A stretch of DNA of 63,234 bases from JBAZWE01 sp041658605. GTDB taxonomy: Bacteria; Actinomycetota; Thermoleophilia; BMS3ABIN01. Each line of letters starts with the position of its first letter. Positions within the stretch are counted from its first letter, which is position 1. The notes under the pieces are model-generated. The model worked only from the letters and a program-made list of their open reading frames with translations. It ran no database searches and was not told the origin of the DNA. Positions 7,432 to 17,321 of this stretch are shown here, piece by piece. Location of the stretch: contig JBAZZU010000014.1 in the NCBI GenBank assembly GCA_041658605.1, forward strand, positions 1-63,234. The letters are read 5' to 3'. The position numbers were made by a program, and so were the translations under genes.

Positions 7432-9135
7432 TTAAAACAGACCGATAATCCTGCCGGTCTCAACATCGATGTCCACATCCACGGCCGCCGGGCGTGCCGA
7501 CAGACCGGGCATGGTACTCATCGCACCCAGGATCGGGTAGAGGAAACCAGCGCCGATGCTAGGCCGGATATCGCGGATCGGCACCCTGAAGCCTGTAGGC
7601 CGGTTCTTGAGATTCGGATCGTGAGAAAGCGAAAGATGCGTCTTGGCCATACATATCGGCAGCTTGTCGTAACCCGCCTCGGTAAAGCTCTTGATCTTCT
7701 CCTCAACCCCGGGCATGTAATCGACGCCGTCAGCGCCATACACTTTTGTGGCGATGGTCTCTATCTTTTCCTTGATTGAAGCTGAATCAGGATAGAGGAA
7801 CTGGAAGTCGCTGGGACGTTCGCAGGCCTCGACGACCGCGTTGGCCGCCTCGATGGCTCCGTCGCCGCCCTGCGCGTGGACCGTTATCGGGTTGCAGGCC
7901 TCGGCGCCGAACTCGACGGCGCGCTTCTGCACCAGCTCCACTTCAGCGTCAGTGTCCGCTGCGAAGCGGTTGACCGTGACCACAACCGGAATGCCGAACA
8001 GCTTCATGTTCTCGATCTGCTTGGCCAGGTTCTGACAACCGGAATCAAGCATCTCCAGATTCTCCACTTCCAGCTCTTCGCGGGTGCAGGTGCGGCCGAA
8101 ACCGTGCATCTTGAGTGCACGGATGGTCGCGGTTATGTTTACGCAACTGGCACTGAAACCGCCGTAGCGGCAGGTGATGTCCATGAACTTCTCAGCACCC
8201 AGGTCGGCGCCGAAGCCCGACTCGGTAACGACATAGTCTGCCAGCTTGAGGGCTATTTTGGTCGATAGAACCGAGTTGTTACCGTGGGCAATATTGGCAA
8301 AGGGACCGGCGTGCATGAAGACGGGACCGTGCTCCAGTGTCTGGATCAGGTTCGGCTTCAGTGCATCCTTCATCAGTACGGTCATCGCGCCGGCCGCCCC
8401 GATATCCTCAGCCGTCAACGGCTTGCCGTCGCGGTCATAGGCGAAGACGATGCGGCCCATGCGCTCACGCAGGTCCTTCAGGTCGGTCGCGAGGGCCAGA
8501 ATGGCCATTACTTCCGATGCTACCGCGATATCGAAACCGGTCTCGCGCGGCGTGCCGTTGAGGTAGCCGCCAAGTCCGACTACGGTCTGCCGGAGCACAC
8601 GGTCGTTCATGTCGATAACACGGCGCCAGCTGACCGTCAGCGGGTTGATATTGAGCCTGTTGCGGCCCTCCATCAGTTCAGTGTCGATCATGGCCGCCAG
8701 CAGGTTATTTGCCGCGCTTACCGCGTGGATGTCGCCGGTGAAGTGCAGGTTTAAGTCTTCCATCGGGATGGCCTGGGCGTAACCGCCGCCGGCCGCTCCG
8801 CCCTTGATGCCGAAGACAGGACCCAGGGAGGGTTCGCGGATGCAGAGGATGACCTTCTTGCCGATCTTCCTCAGCGCCTGTGCCAGACCGAGGGAGGTAA
8901 CGGTCTTGCCCTCGCCCCACGGGGTCGGGGTTATGGCGGTGACATCGATCAGCTTGCCGTCCGGCTCGTCCTTGAGCCTTTCGAGAATCGACATGTAATC
9001 GACCTTCGCCTTATATTTACCGTAGAGTTCCAGCTCATCCTCGAGGATCCCGGCATCAGCCGCGATCTCGGTAATCGGCTTCATCTCAGCAGCCTGTGCT
9101 ATGTCAATATCTGATGGGACAGTAGTTCCAGACAC
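7432..9135 (-). CDS. fhs: Formate-tetrahydrofolate ligase
   Basis: A 567-residue enzyme that joins formate to tetrahydrofolate using ATP, giving 10-formyl-THF for the Wood-Ljungdahl pathway or one-carbon metabolism. The nucleotide-binding loop is TPTPWGEGKT (about 70-80). The sequence is collinear with the family for its whole length (usual length 555-560), including the GIKGGAAGGGYAQ and FGADLGAEKF segments. Translation starts at GTG, 7 nt after a strong AAAGGAG site. The gene stands alone with its own terminator; no other acetogenesis gene is visible nearby. It supports an anaerobic lifestyle but does not prove acetogenesis. Confidence 0.97.
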   Translation of the reverse strand: MSGTTVPSDIDIAQAAEMKPITEIAADAGILEDELELYGKYKAKVDYMSILERLKDEPDGKLIDVTAITPTPWGEGKTVTSLGLAQALRKIGKKVILCIREPSLGPVFGIKGGAAGGGYAQAIPMEDLNLHFTGDIHAVSAANNLLAAMIDTELMEGRNRLNINPLTVSWRRVIDMNDRVLRQTVVGLGGYLNGTPRETGFDIAVASEVMAILALATDLKDLRERMGRIVFAYDRDGKPLTAEDIGAAGAMTVLMKDALKPNLIQTLEHGPVFMHAGPFANIAHGNNSVLSTKIALKLADYVVTESGFGADLGAEKFMDITCRYGGFSASCVNITATIRALKMHGFGRTCTREELEVENLEMLDSGCQNLAKQIENMKLFGIPVVVTVNRFAADTDAEVELVQKRAVEFGAEACNPITVHAQGGDGAIEAANAVVEACERPSDFQFLYPDSASIKEKIETIATKVYGADGVDYMPGVEEKIKSFTEAGYDKLPICMAKTHLSLSHDPNLKNRPTGFRVPIRDIRPSIGAGFLYPILGAMSTMPGLSARPAAVDVDIDVETGRIIGLF

Positions 9136-9263
9136 CGAAGTACTCCTTTCAGCTTGAAGTTTGTGAATGAATGAACAATCTAAGAAATGGCATTATATGC
9201 GCAGAGTGGATAGCCGTCAATCCTGCATGCCGTTGATTTTTTTGATCAGGGGAATCCGCCGCG

Positions 9264-10451
9264 CTATACTGACGCCCTCGCGGCGTCATATACGACCTCG
9301 ATCGGAACACCGTGTTCCAGCGCCGCCGAACGGCAATCCTCATACTCCGGCGAAACCGTCACCACGCGTTTTTTCCAGACCCCTATCTTCACCCGGACCG
9401 TACCGTAGCGCGTAACGACTTTCTCTATCCGCCGTTCGAGACAATGGCGCTCGACGTTCCCCACCCTGACGCCGAACGTCGACGACTGAGTAAACATCAG
9501 GTCGAGGCTGCCCTCGACTTCCTCGATGGGACAAAGCACTGAAAGCACGACTCCGGGCCTGCTTTTTTTCATGACCACCGGTGTCATCCAGACATCGGCC
9601 GCCCCTTCTTCGAGAAGACGTTCGGCGAGGAACGCCAGCTGCTCGGGCGTGCTGTCGTCGATATTGGTCTCCAGCAGGACCTGCTGCTCGATCTCTTCGC
9701 CGACGCCCGCCTTGCCCGTTCCACCGGTACGCTCGCCGAGGATAAGGCGCAGAAGGTTCGGCCCTTTGGTCTCGCGCGTTCCGGCGCCATAACCTACGGG
9801 ACCGAGCTTCATAGTCGGAAGATAGCCGAAATAACGCCCAAAATACGCGACCAGCGCCGCACCCGTGGGTGTGGCCAGCTCCTGGTGCTCCGCCCCCTGC
9901 AGCACCGGGATGCCCTTCAGCAGCAATGCTGTAGCTGGAGAAGGCACGGGCATCAATCCGTGGGCCGTCTTTACCGTCCCCGAACCCAAAGCCACTGGAG
10001 AGCAATATACCTCTTCCGGCTGCAGCTCTTCGAAGAGTACGCAGGTACCCACGATATCGATGATGCTGTCGACCATCCCGACCTCGTGAAAATGGACCGT
10101 CTCCAGCGACTCGCCATGCGCCTTTGCCTCCGCTCTTGCCACGCGCCCGAAAATGGCGAGGCATTTTGAGCGGACTTTTTCCGAAAGGCCACTGTGCGCG
10201 ATCAGGTCTTCGATGTCATTCAGGCTGCGAGGTTCCTGCGCTTCGATTTCAACATTCACGAGGAACCTGGTGGCGGCCAGGCCTGAGACTTTGACGGTTT
10301 CCGTGTCTATCGACCAGCCATCCATGTCGAGCTTGCCGAGCTCCGCGCGGAGGAATTCCAGTGACCCCACGCCCAGATCGAGCAGCGCGCCAACGAACAT
10401 GTCGCCGGCAACCCCGGAAAAACAGTCGATATAAAGTGTCTGGCCAGCCAT
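9264..10451 (-). CDS. larC: Nickel pincer cofactor biosynthesis protein LarC
   Basis: A 395-residue LarC, the CTP-dependent nickel insertase that completes the nickel-pincer nucleotide cofactor used by lactate racemase and related LarA enzymes. The N-terminal signature YIDCFSGVAGDMFVGALLDLG is intact and the conserved VHFHEVG motif follows at about 120. LarC1 and LarC2 halves are in one continuous frame, unlike lactobacilli where a frameshift joins them. No larA, larB or larE is visible here. I start at ATG 10451. A promoter with -35 TTGAGA (10483-10488), an 18-bp spacer and -10 TACAAT (10459-10464) would begin transcription at about the ATG, so the mRNA looks leaderless. A TTG at 10472 is the alternative. 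Confidence 0.93.
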   Translation of the reverse strand: MAGQTLYIDCFSGVAGDMFVGALLDLGVGSLEFLRAELGKLDMDGWSIDTETVKVSGLAATRFLVNVEIEAQEPRSLNDIEDLIAHSGLSEKVRSKCLAIFGRVARAEAKAHGESLETVHFHEVGMVDSIIDIVGTCVLFEELQPEEVYCSPVALGSGTVKTAHGLMPVPSPATALLLKGIPVLQGAEHQELATPTGAALVAYFGRYFGYLPTMKLGPVGYGAGTRETKGPNLLRLILGERTGGTGKAGVGEEIEQQVLLETNIDDSTPEQLAFLAERLLEEGAADVWMTPVVMKKSRPGVVLSVLCPIEEVEGSLDLMFTQSSTFGVRVGNVERHCLERRIEKVVTRYGTVRVKIGVWKKRVVTVSPEYEDCRSAALEHGVPIEVVYDAARASV

Positions 10452-10458
10452 GGCACTG

Positions 10459-10488
10459 ATTGTATTCCCCAATATGGAGCTATCTCAA
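10459..10488 (-). promoter_or_regulatory. Sigma-70-type promoter for leaderless larC
   Basis: On the minus strand TTGAGA and TACAAT are separated by 18 bp, and the -10 box ends 7 nt before the ATG. No ribosome binding site is present, which fits a leaderless transcript. Confidence 0.6.
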
Positions 10489-10639
10489 GCAGATTCAGCA
10501 AAAAAATTGAAATTCATGGCGATACCGGACCCTCGTACAGGATTTGTTACATCCGTTTGCCGATGACAGCGAAGGATTCAACGTCATTTCAGGGAATATC
10601 TTGGCATAGCGCTAGGGAAAAACGGGGAGAAGTCCATTC

Positions 10640-11716
10640 ATGCGATACCGGCCACCAAAAAAACGCCTTGCTTATGGGGAACTGATCAATGATTCGTTCC
10701 GCATAGCGTGGAATCACAAGATGCTGTGGTTTTTCGGATTGTTCGCCGGGGGTATGACATCCTTCGGCGGAGGGAACTTCAGCTCCAGCTTCGATTCCTC
10801 GAGCGATAACAACAGCAGCAGCAGCAGCGATTTTGACACGGAGATCTCAGACTGGGTAAGCGAACATGTCAGGCTGCTGATAATAATCGCGGCGGCCATC
10901 GCGGCCCTGTACATCATCTGCTGGCTCTGGTCCGTAGTCTGCCGCGGCGCCGTCATCAACTCCGTGCGCGACCTAAGGGACGGCGGAGAGATAAGCTTTA
11001 AAACTGCATTTGCCGGCGGCCGGCGAAGTTTTCCACGACTCCTGCTATTCGACCTTTTCATCATCTTTATCGGACTGGGCCTCGTCCTCATCCTTATGGC
11101 TCTTGGGATACTGATATTCTTCCTTGCGGCATCAGGCTCGGCCGGAAGGATCATCCTTTCAATTATGGGAATATCGCTGAGCTCCCTGTTCTTTGTGGGA
11201 TTCGGTTATCTTGCCTGCTGTGGCATCCTTATGCTCTACTGGGCGCCGCTCACGCTTTTGATGAATTTCGCGCAGAGGGCGGTTGTCCTCGATGACATGA
11301 GGCCCATGGAGTCACTGCGCCGCGCGTGGCACCTGATGATGGACAACCTGGGGCACTGCCTGCTGGTTCTTTTGTTGAGCCTGGCCTTAAGTTCAGCCGC
11401 GATGTTTGGTATTTTCCTCGTTGCCGCTGTGGCGGCGATTCCCGCGATCGTCGCCTGGATCATCACGATCGAGGAGTATTCCCTGGTAAGAGTGATAATC
11501 GCCTCCCTGCTGACGCTGATCCCGCTTGTAGTCATGCTGGTGACTTCCAGCGCCGGCAACACGTATTTCACGACATACTGGACAATCGCCTACCGCAAGT
11601 TCGCAGGTCAGGAGGGTGATGGCGGTATGAGGCTTCCGGACGCAGGTAAATCACCCACCGCTCCTTCCGGCGAGGCGCCTGACATGCCACTCCCGCAGGG
11701 CACTGTTATCCCCTAA
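10640..11716 (+). CDS. Multi-pass membrane protein of unknown function
   Basis: A 358-residue protein. An amphipathic N-terminal part (SFRIAWNHKMLWFFGLF) is followed by a low-complexity Gly/Ser/Asn/Asp loop (about 48-75). About five hydrophobic segments then follow, with a Pro-rich tail. The pattern, including a basic GGRRSFPRLLLFD segment and a conserved MRPMESLRRAWHLM-like loop, is common in uncharacterised actinobacterial and clostridial membrane proteins of the DUF975/glycerophosphodiesterase-membrane-domain kind. No catalytic motif is visible. It has a GGGGAG ribosome binding site, is transcribed divergently from larC and is followed 83 nt later by the HD-GYP sensor gene. Function unknown. 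Confidence 0.85.
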   Translation: MRYRPPKKRLAYGELINDSFRIAWNHKMLWFFGLFAGGMTSFGGGNFSSSFDSSSDNNSSSSSDFDTEISDWVSEHVRLLIIIAAAIAALYIICWLWSVVCRGAVINSVRDLRDGGEISFKTAFAGGRRSFPRLLLFDLFIIFIGLGLVLILMALGILIFFLAASGSAGRIILSIMGISLSSLFFVGFGYLACCGILMLYWAPLTLLMNFAQRAVVLDDMRPMESLRRAWHLMMDNLGHCLLVLLLSLALSSAAMFGIFLVAAVAAIPAIVAWIITIEEYSLVRVIIASLLTLIPLVVMLVTSSAGNTYFTTYWTIAYRKFAGQEGDGGMRLPDAGKSPTAPSGEAPDMPLPQGTVIP

Positions 11717-11799
11717 TATTATTATTTAGTTTCCTTATTAAGTCCTTTCCCCTGTCTGCCGATACTGGCTGCGCTTCAGACACCTATGAAAGCGGGCAA

Positions 11800-14700
11800 A
11801 TGATTAAGGGTGGGGGACCTTCTTTACGGGGCAGGCTTGGCTTTCGGATCGTCGTGCCTACCCTGCTGGCGATTTCCATGTTATCGATCCCGGCGCTGCT
11901 GGCGTGGCGCGGCCTGTACGTCATGGATGAAGCCAGTTTGGGCACGGTTCAGGACCCGATGGCACTGGAAGCTGTCAATCATCTCAAGGCCGCCCTTTCC
12001 ACAGTACTTTACAGTCTTGCTGCTATAGGCCTTGCGGGAGTAGCTCTCGCATCGCTCCTGACCCGGCGCGTAACCCGTCCGGTTCGGGCTATCGCCGATG
12101 CCGCCGCTGCGTATTCAGCCGGGGATCTGGAACGCAGGGTCGAGATCAGAAAACATGACGAACTTTCCGGCCTGGGCAGGACATTCAACGACATGGCCTC
12201 ATCCCTGAACATGAGGACTGTTTCACTCTTAAAGGAACAGAGCAAGCTTCGCTCGATACACCAGAGCATCACGGACGGCATCGTCGTCTTCGGCAATAAC
12301 GGTTTCATAATCTCTGCCAATCCCGCGGGTGAGGCGATCCTCGACCGCAAGGAAAAGAGTCTGGCCGGCTCGAGGAAAACCGGCATCGCTGAGCTTGACC
12401 GGATCCTGGAAAAAACTGAATTGATCGAATCAGCCGACATGGTAGGTTGCTGGGAATACAACCAGTGCGCCCACAGGGAGTGTCCAGCATACGAAAGCGA
12501 TGACTTAAGGTGCTGGCAGCAATGCGGAACCCACTGCCACGAAGAGATCCAGGGCAGTTTCAGCCAGAAGCGTGATGCCTGTGAAAGATGCCCGGTCTAC
12601 AGGATAAACGGTTGCGTAACCGTGGACGCTGAAGCCGATGGCAGAAGTTATTCCATCTCAATCGGCGCCATACTCGACGATGACGGGCTTCCTGAAGGGC
12701 GTCTTGCCGTTCTACACGATATGACAGACGAGCGGCAGCGGGCCAGGCAGCTTGGCCTGCTTTACGAGATCGCCAATGCCATCGCACTTACTGGCAGCAT
12801 AAATGAATCTCTGCAGGCGAGCCTGCAGCTCTGCATCCAGGCCATGAACGCGACCAGCGGCTCGATATTACTGGTAGGCGAGAACGAAGAGCTCACTATC
12901 GCCGCCCAGAGCGGACTTCCCGATGACGTTCAGCATGACATTACGCGTAACGTTGGCGATGGTATCGCCGGCTGGGTGGCAGAACACGGTGAGCCGCTAC
13001 TGATCACAAACGACGATCCGGATACGCGTTTAACCGGCGTCAGGAACATCAGGGACGCCGTCTGCATTCCAGTCAGGGACGAAAACGGCATCATAGGGGT
13101 CCTGAGTCTCAACGAACAAAAAACCGGCGCCGGTTTTACCAGGGAAAGCCTTGATTTCCTTGGACCGGTCGCTGTACAGATCGGCATGGCACTCTCCCGT
13201 ACGCGCCTGCATGAAAAGGTAAAAAGGGAAAAGGAGAAATCGACAGCTATCGTCGAGTCGATGGGCGAAAGCCTTTGTGTTCGCTCTCAGGACCGCACAA
13301 TCCTGTTCGCCAACTCGGCGCATAAGGAAATCTTCGGGGAAGACTGTGTCGGCAAACAGTGCTTTAACGTATATGTAGCCAGCGATCGTGTCTGCCGCGG
13401 GTGCCCTCTTGATCGCTGTTTCAGCTATGGTGACACCGTGCGCCGGTCCCACTTTGTCATCGACAGGATGGGTATCCGCCGTCAGCTTGAGACAACCACT
13501 TCTCCCGTACGCGACGCGGACGGGCGCATCACCAGCTGTATCGAAATCAGCAGGGATATTACCGAGATGCTCCGCATTCGTGACCAGGCGGAGAGCCGCC
13601 TCAATACCCTGACCACCCTTTTCCAGGTATCGAACACGCTGAGCTCCAGCATGGACCTCAGCAGCATAATAGATAATTTCACCGAATCCGCCCTGAACGC
13701 ACTGAAGGCATCCGCGGTATCGCTGATGATGTTCGATGATGAGACAAACAATCTCGTGATCCGCTCTGTATCCGGTGAAACCAGCGGCTGGCTGCTGGGC
13801 CTGGGGAAAACCGTAGACGTCAGCACATACAGCCTCAACGGCCTCGTCTCAGGCGTAGGGCCCTTCTGCACGATAAAGGCTGACCAGATATCACCGGAAA
13901 CAGCGCCGCTGGCACCCCCGGGATCACAGTCGATCCTTGTCGGCCGGTTGTCATCCCGTGGAAAGCTGCTGGGTCTGATTGTGGTATCGAGCCTCAAACG
14001 GGGCGCTTTCTACGAAGCCGGCAGCATGGAGCTTTTTGTAGATATCACAAACCAGGCGGCAGTCGCCATTGATAATGCTGAGATGTACAAAAAGCTTGAA
14101 GCGACTTTCTGGAGCACCATCCGTTCACTGGCCGAAGCAATCGACGCCAAGGACTCCTATACCAGGGGACACTCCGACCGGGTGGCCGATTATGCTGAGG
14201 CACTCGCGCGCAGGCTGGACCTTGAAGAGGAGATGCTGAACGCGGTGCGCTGCGCCGGCTATCTCCACGATACCGGCAAGATAGGCATCCCGGACGCCAT
14301 CCTGTTAAAGCCCGGGAAACTGACCAGCGACGAATACAGCCAGATCATGAACCACCCGATCCTGAGCCACAAGATAATCGAGCCCGTCAACTTCCCCTAC
14401 GACGTGAAACCCCTTGTGAGGCACCATCACGAGCGCATCGACGGCTCAGGCTATCCTGATGGCCTCGTGGGCGATGAAATCCCGCTGGGAGCGAGGATCA
14501 TTGGTGTTGCCGACGCTTATGAGGCAATGACATCTGACCGCCCATACCGCAAGGCGCTGAGCCGGACCACGGCCATGGAAGAGCTGAAACGCTGCGCCGG
14601 CACCCAGTTTGACGTCGAGCTGGTGGACACTTTCATCGAAGTGCTGACCGAAGATGACGGCGCATCCATAGGTTATCTTGATTCTATGGTGAATGACTGA
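11800..14700 (+). CDS. HAMP-PAS-2CW-GAF-PAS-GAF-HD-GYP signalling protein
   Basis: A 966-residue membrane sensor ending in an HD-GYP domain (about 780-950), the class that hydrolyses cyclic di-GMP. The key residues are present: HSDRVADYAEAL, GYLHDTGKIGIPD, HHERIDGSGYPDG and GVADAYEAMTSDRPYR. Upstream lie two N-terminal helices, a HAMP linker (about 88-140), a PAS-like region, a Cys-rich 'two-CW' segment (CWEYNQC...CPAY...CWQQC, about 217-270), a GAF domain, a second PAS with its own Cys cluster (CVGKQCFNVY...CRGCPLDRC) and another GAF. The Cys clusters suggest metal, haem or redox sensing, which is inference. There is little external domain between the helices, so the signal is probably cytoplasmic. 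Confidence 0.95.
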   Translation: MIKGGGPSLRGRLGFRIVVPTLLAISMLSIPALLAWRGLYVMDEASLGTVQDPMALEAVNHLKAALSTVLYSLAAIGLAGVALASLLTRRVTRPVRAIADAAAAYSAGDLERRVEIRKHDELSGLGRTFNDMASSLNMRTVSLLKEQSKLRSIHQSITDGIVVFGNNGFIISANPAGEAILDRKEKSLAGSRKTGIAELDRILEKTELIESADMVGCWEYNQCAHRECPAYESDDLRCWQQCGTHCHEEIQGSFSQKRDACERCPVYRINGCVTVDAEADGRSYSISIGAILDDDGLPEGRLAVLHDMTDERQRARQLGLLYEIANAIALTGSINESLQASLQLCIQAMNATSGSILLVGENEELTIAAQSGLPDDVQHDITRNVGDGIAGWVAEHGEPLLITNDDPDTRLTGVRNIRDAVCIPVRDENGIIGVLSLNEQKTGAGFTRESLDFLGPVAVQIGMALSRTRLHEKVKREKEKSTAIVESMGESLCVRSQDRTILFANSAHKEIFGEDCVGKQCFNVYVASDRVCRGCPLDRCFSYGDTVRRSHFVIDRMGIRRQLETTTSPVRDADGRITSCIEISRDITEMLRIRDQAESRLNTLTTLFQVSNTLSSSMDLSSIIDNFTESALNALKASAVSLMMFDDETNNLVIRSVSGETSGWLLGLGKTVDVSTYSLNGLVSGVGPFCTIKADQISPETAPLAPPGSQSILVGRLSSRGKLLGLIVVSSLKRGAFYEAGSMELFVDITNQAAVAIDNAEMYKKLEATFWSTIRSLAEAIDAKDSYTRGHSDRVADYAEALARRLDLEEEMLNAVRCAGYLHDTGKIGIPDAILLKPGKLTSDEYSQIMNHPILSHKIIEPVNFPYDVKPLVRHHHERIDGSGYPDGLVGDEIPLGARIIGVADAYEAMTSDRPYRKALSRTTAMEELKRCAGTQFDVELVDTFIEVLTEDDGASIGYLDSMVND

Positions 14701-14738
14701 AAAGCGGCGCGTCATGGCCATGATTACCAGGAATTTAA

Positions 14739-14770
14739 TTTCCTCAAGTCGCGTCAGCGACTTGAGGAAA
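14739..14770. terminator. Bidirectional terminator hairpin between convergent genes
   Basis: A perfect 14-bp stem (TTTCCTCAAGTCGC and complement) with a 4-nt loop lies between the convergent HD-GYP and protease genes. The T-rich and A-rich flanks are weak, so its strength as a terminator is uncertain. Confidence 0.6.
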
Positions 14771-14798
14771 CGCAGGAACGTGCTTCACTCATTTACCC

Positions 14799-16136
14799 TC
14801 AATTAACCCAATCTTCCTGCCTCAACTCACTAACCGGAATCTCCATAACCCCGTCCACTGTGCCAGAGACAAGATTCTGATCCGGCGCCATCGCAACCAG
14901 GACATAGTCGGCGTTCCCTTTTACAGTCCAGACGCCGTCGGGTGTTTTCAAAAGCGGGGTGCGTCCACTCGTAAGATCGAACAATCCTCCATATCGTTTT
15001 TCCAGGCTTGCCATCATGGCTGAGAAAAACTCACCGGTGTCAGCTTCCGTATCCCACTCAAGCAACATCACGTAAAGAACCGAGCCGTCGGGCCGCTGGT
15101 AAAAACGGTATTTTCCCCCTCCCCAGCCTGCCGCCCCGTCCTCCGCCTGTTGCTGCGGCAGATTCTGTATCAGTAGTTCCCTGACATCAAACTCACCAAC
15201 AACATCCTCGTCGATCTGTGCCCAATCGGCCCCGATGAAGCCTGTGAGGTCCGGAATATTAACCTCCATCGGCTGCTCGTCTTCGACATACTTGTGCGGG
15301 TGCATGATCTGCTCTGAAGATTCAGGGGGCCTTGCGTAAATAGCATCCACGCTGTCCCAGGTCCCGTTGCCAATGATGTAATTAACAAATCTCTCACCAT
15401 ATATATAAGGAAATTCAAGCTGATCTTCCAGATAAGAGAAAGTTGAACCCATATCCTCGATAATTTGCTTGTCCGCGGGATCGTCGCTGACTTTGATCAG
15501 CTTATCCATGTAATCATTACTGGTCTTTGAGGCATCGCCTTCAACCAGTGCAAGGCGCGCCAGGTCGCGGTCCGAGTTGCCGGTACCGTCATGCGGCAGA
15601 AATTCCTGCAGATTGAAGCTCTGGTCTTGCAAGGCATGAGTAATTTCATGGGCAACCGTCGATGCGGTTTGCATGCCTATCCTCCTGCTGACGGTTATTA
15701 CCTTCAGCTCCCTTGTCTTGTCATCGTAATAACCGGCGATCTCTTCCCCCATCATCGATGAAGCCTCATTCAAAAGATTTTCTCCCGGCGAAAGCAATCC
15801 TAGAATCTTGAGCAGTTTTTCATCAGACGCGACTTCTTGCGGCGATATATTCTGGCTCTCCTCCAGCTTGATCTTCTCGGCCAGCTGATCGCGGCTGAGA
15901 TATGTAACCTGAATATCCTGTTTAATTGGCAGATTGCGCAATAGTGAGATATCACGCTCAATCGTTTCCACATCATGAGGCCAACCATGAGACGTGAATG
16001 TTTCAGTGCTCTGGCTGCCCGTTTGCGAACCGGTATCCGTAAGTGCCTGTGTACCGCAGCCAGCTATTCCAATGGCGATAACGATCAAGACCAACAGGTG
16101 TTTGGGGGTTAAACGTAAATGTAGAAAACTGCTCAA
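14799..16136 (-). CDS. Secreted lipoprotein zinc metalloprotease (gluzincin-like)
   Basis: A 445-residue lipoprotein. The signal peptide ends in the lipobox IAGC. The central part carries HEXXH in TVAHEITHALQDQ, and about 35 residues later EGDAS, where the Glu would be the third zinc ligand as in gluzincin peptidases. The rest is predicted to be alpha/beta with no further helix in the membrane. It would act as a cell-surface peptidase; the substrate is unknown. The gene stands alone, convergent with the HD-GYP gene and divergent from the old-yellow-enzyme gene. Confidence 0.85.
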   Translation of the reverse strand: MSSFLHLRLTPKHLLVLIVIAIGIAGCGTQALTDTGSQTGSQSTETFTSHGWPHDVETIERDISLLRNLPIKQDIQVTYLSRDQLAEKIKLEESQNISPQEVASDEKLLKILGLLSPGENLLNEASSMMGEEIAGYYDDKTRELKVITVSRRIGMQTASTVAHEITHALQDQSFNLQEFLPHDGTGNSDRDLARLALVEGDASKTSNDYMDKLIKVSDDPADKQIIEDMGSTFSYLEDQLEFPYIYGERFVNYIIGNGTWDSVDAIYARPPESSEQIMHPHKYVEDEQPMEVNIPDLTGFIGADWAQIDEDVVGEFDVRELLIQNLPQQQAEDGAAGWGGGKYRFYQRPDGSVLYVMLLEWDTEADTGEFFSAMMASLEKRYGGLFDLTSGRTPLLKTPDGVWTVKGNADYVLVAMAPDQNLVSGTVDGVMEIPVSELRQEDWVN

Positions 16137-16325
16137 CGGATCTCCTCGGCAAGCTGAATCGAATCTGTTTCTCTGGCGGATTATACCTATCTGCTACTTA
16201 GGCAACAAGTGATAATTACGTCTACCATCCGATCTTCCATGTGCATCATCGCTTTCAAGAAACTGCCCCATCGGGTATTATTTGCTCTGTAGCTCCCGTA
16301 CTGAACGCTACGATCTGGAGGTTTC

Positions 16326-17321
16326 ATGCCATCCCTGTCTGATCCGCTGATCACGAATAAAATCGAACTTAAAAACCGCATCGTCATGCCGCCGATGGCC
16401 AACGACCTGTCTGGTCCCGGTGGCGCGGTAACAGACAAACATATTGAACATTACCGGGCCAGAGCCCAGGCGGACGTCGGACTCATAATCGTCGAACACA
16501 GCTACATCGTGACCGAGGGCAAGATGTCCGTAAACCAGCTGGGTATTCATAAGGATGAGCTTGTCCCCGGTTTGTCCAGGCTGGCGCAAAGCATTCGCGA
16601 AGCCGGCGCTAAAAGCGCCATACAGCTCACCCACGCCGGGGCAAACACCACGAGCGCCGTCTGCGGCTGCCAGCCGTCGGGTCCGTCCGACATCCCGGTC
16701 CCGGGCCGCGATGAAGCGCCCCAGCCGCTTGAGAAAGAGGAGATCAGCGCCCTGGTCGAAGCGTATCGGCAGTCGGCAAGGCGCGCCCGCGAGGCCGGTT
16801 TCGACTCAATCGAAATCCACGGTGCCCACGGTTTTCTCCTGAGTGAGTTTGTCTCACCGCACACCAACAGACGCGGCGACGAGTACGGTGGCAGCATGGA
16901 AAACCGCCTGCGCTTCCCGCTGGAAGTGATTACCGCGGTCAGGAATGAGGTCGGCGCAGGCTATCCCCTGCTCTACCGCTTTGGCGCCAGCGACTTTCTC
17001 CAGAACGGCCTGACACTCGAAGAAGCGCAAAAGATCGCCCCGTTACTGGTCGAAGCCGGCATCGATATCCTGGATATATCGGGCGGCCTCTGCGGATCAC
17101 GGCCAAAAGACTTCAAGGGCGTCCAGGGCTTCTTCGTGCCGCTCGCCCAGAGCATCAAATCAGTTGTCGAGATTCCGGTCATAGGCGTGGGCGGCATCAC
17201 TGACCCCGTGTCCGCCAACAGTTTTATCGTCGAGGAAAAAGTCGACCTCGTGGCCATAGGCAGAGCGCTGCTGAAAAACCCGAACTGGGCCAGGGAGGCA
17301 CTTGAAGCACTTGCTGGATGA
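16326..17321 (+). CDS. Old yellow enzyme family NADH:flavin oxidoreductase
   Basis: A 331-residue FMN-dependent TIM-barrel oxidoreductase. Family motifs are IVMPPMAND near the start, the active-site segment IEIHGAHGFLLSEFVSPHTN, GGSMENRLRFP and the phosphate-binding end VAIGRALLKNP. It has only the barrel domain and lacks the C-terminal 4Fe-4S/FAD part of enoate reductases such as FadH. These enzymes reduce activated C=C bonds of enones or enoates. It has a GGAGG site 6 nt before ATG. The next gene, an acyl-CoA ligase, overlaps its end by 20 nt, so the pair may act on the same unsaturated acyl substrate. Confidence 0.93.
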   Translation: MPSLSDPLITNKIELKNRIVMPPMANDLSGPGGAVTDKHIEHYRARAQADVGLIIVEHSYIVTEGKMSVNQLGIHKDELVPGLSRLAQSIREAGAKSAIQLTHAGANTTSAVCGCQPSGPSDIPVPGRDEAPQPLEKEEISALVEAYRQSARRAREAGFDSIEIHGAHGFLLSEFVSPHTNRRGDEYGGSMENRLRFPLEVITAVRNEVGAGYPLLYRFGASDFLQNGLTLEEAQKIAPLLVEAGIDILDISGGLCGSRPKDFKGVQGFFVPLAQSIKSVVEIPVIGVGGITDPVSANSFIVEEKVDLVAIGRALLKNPNWAREALEALAG

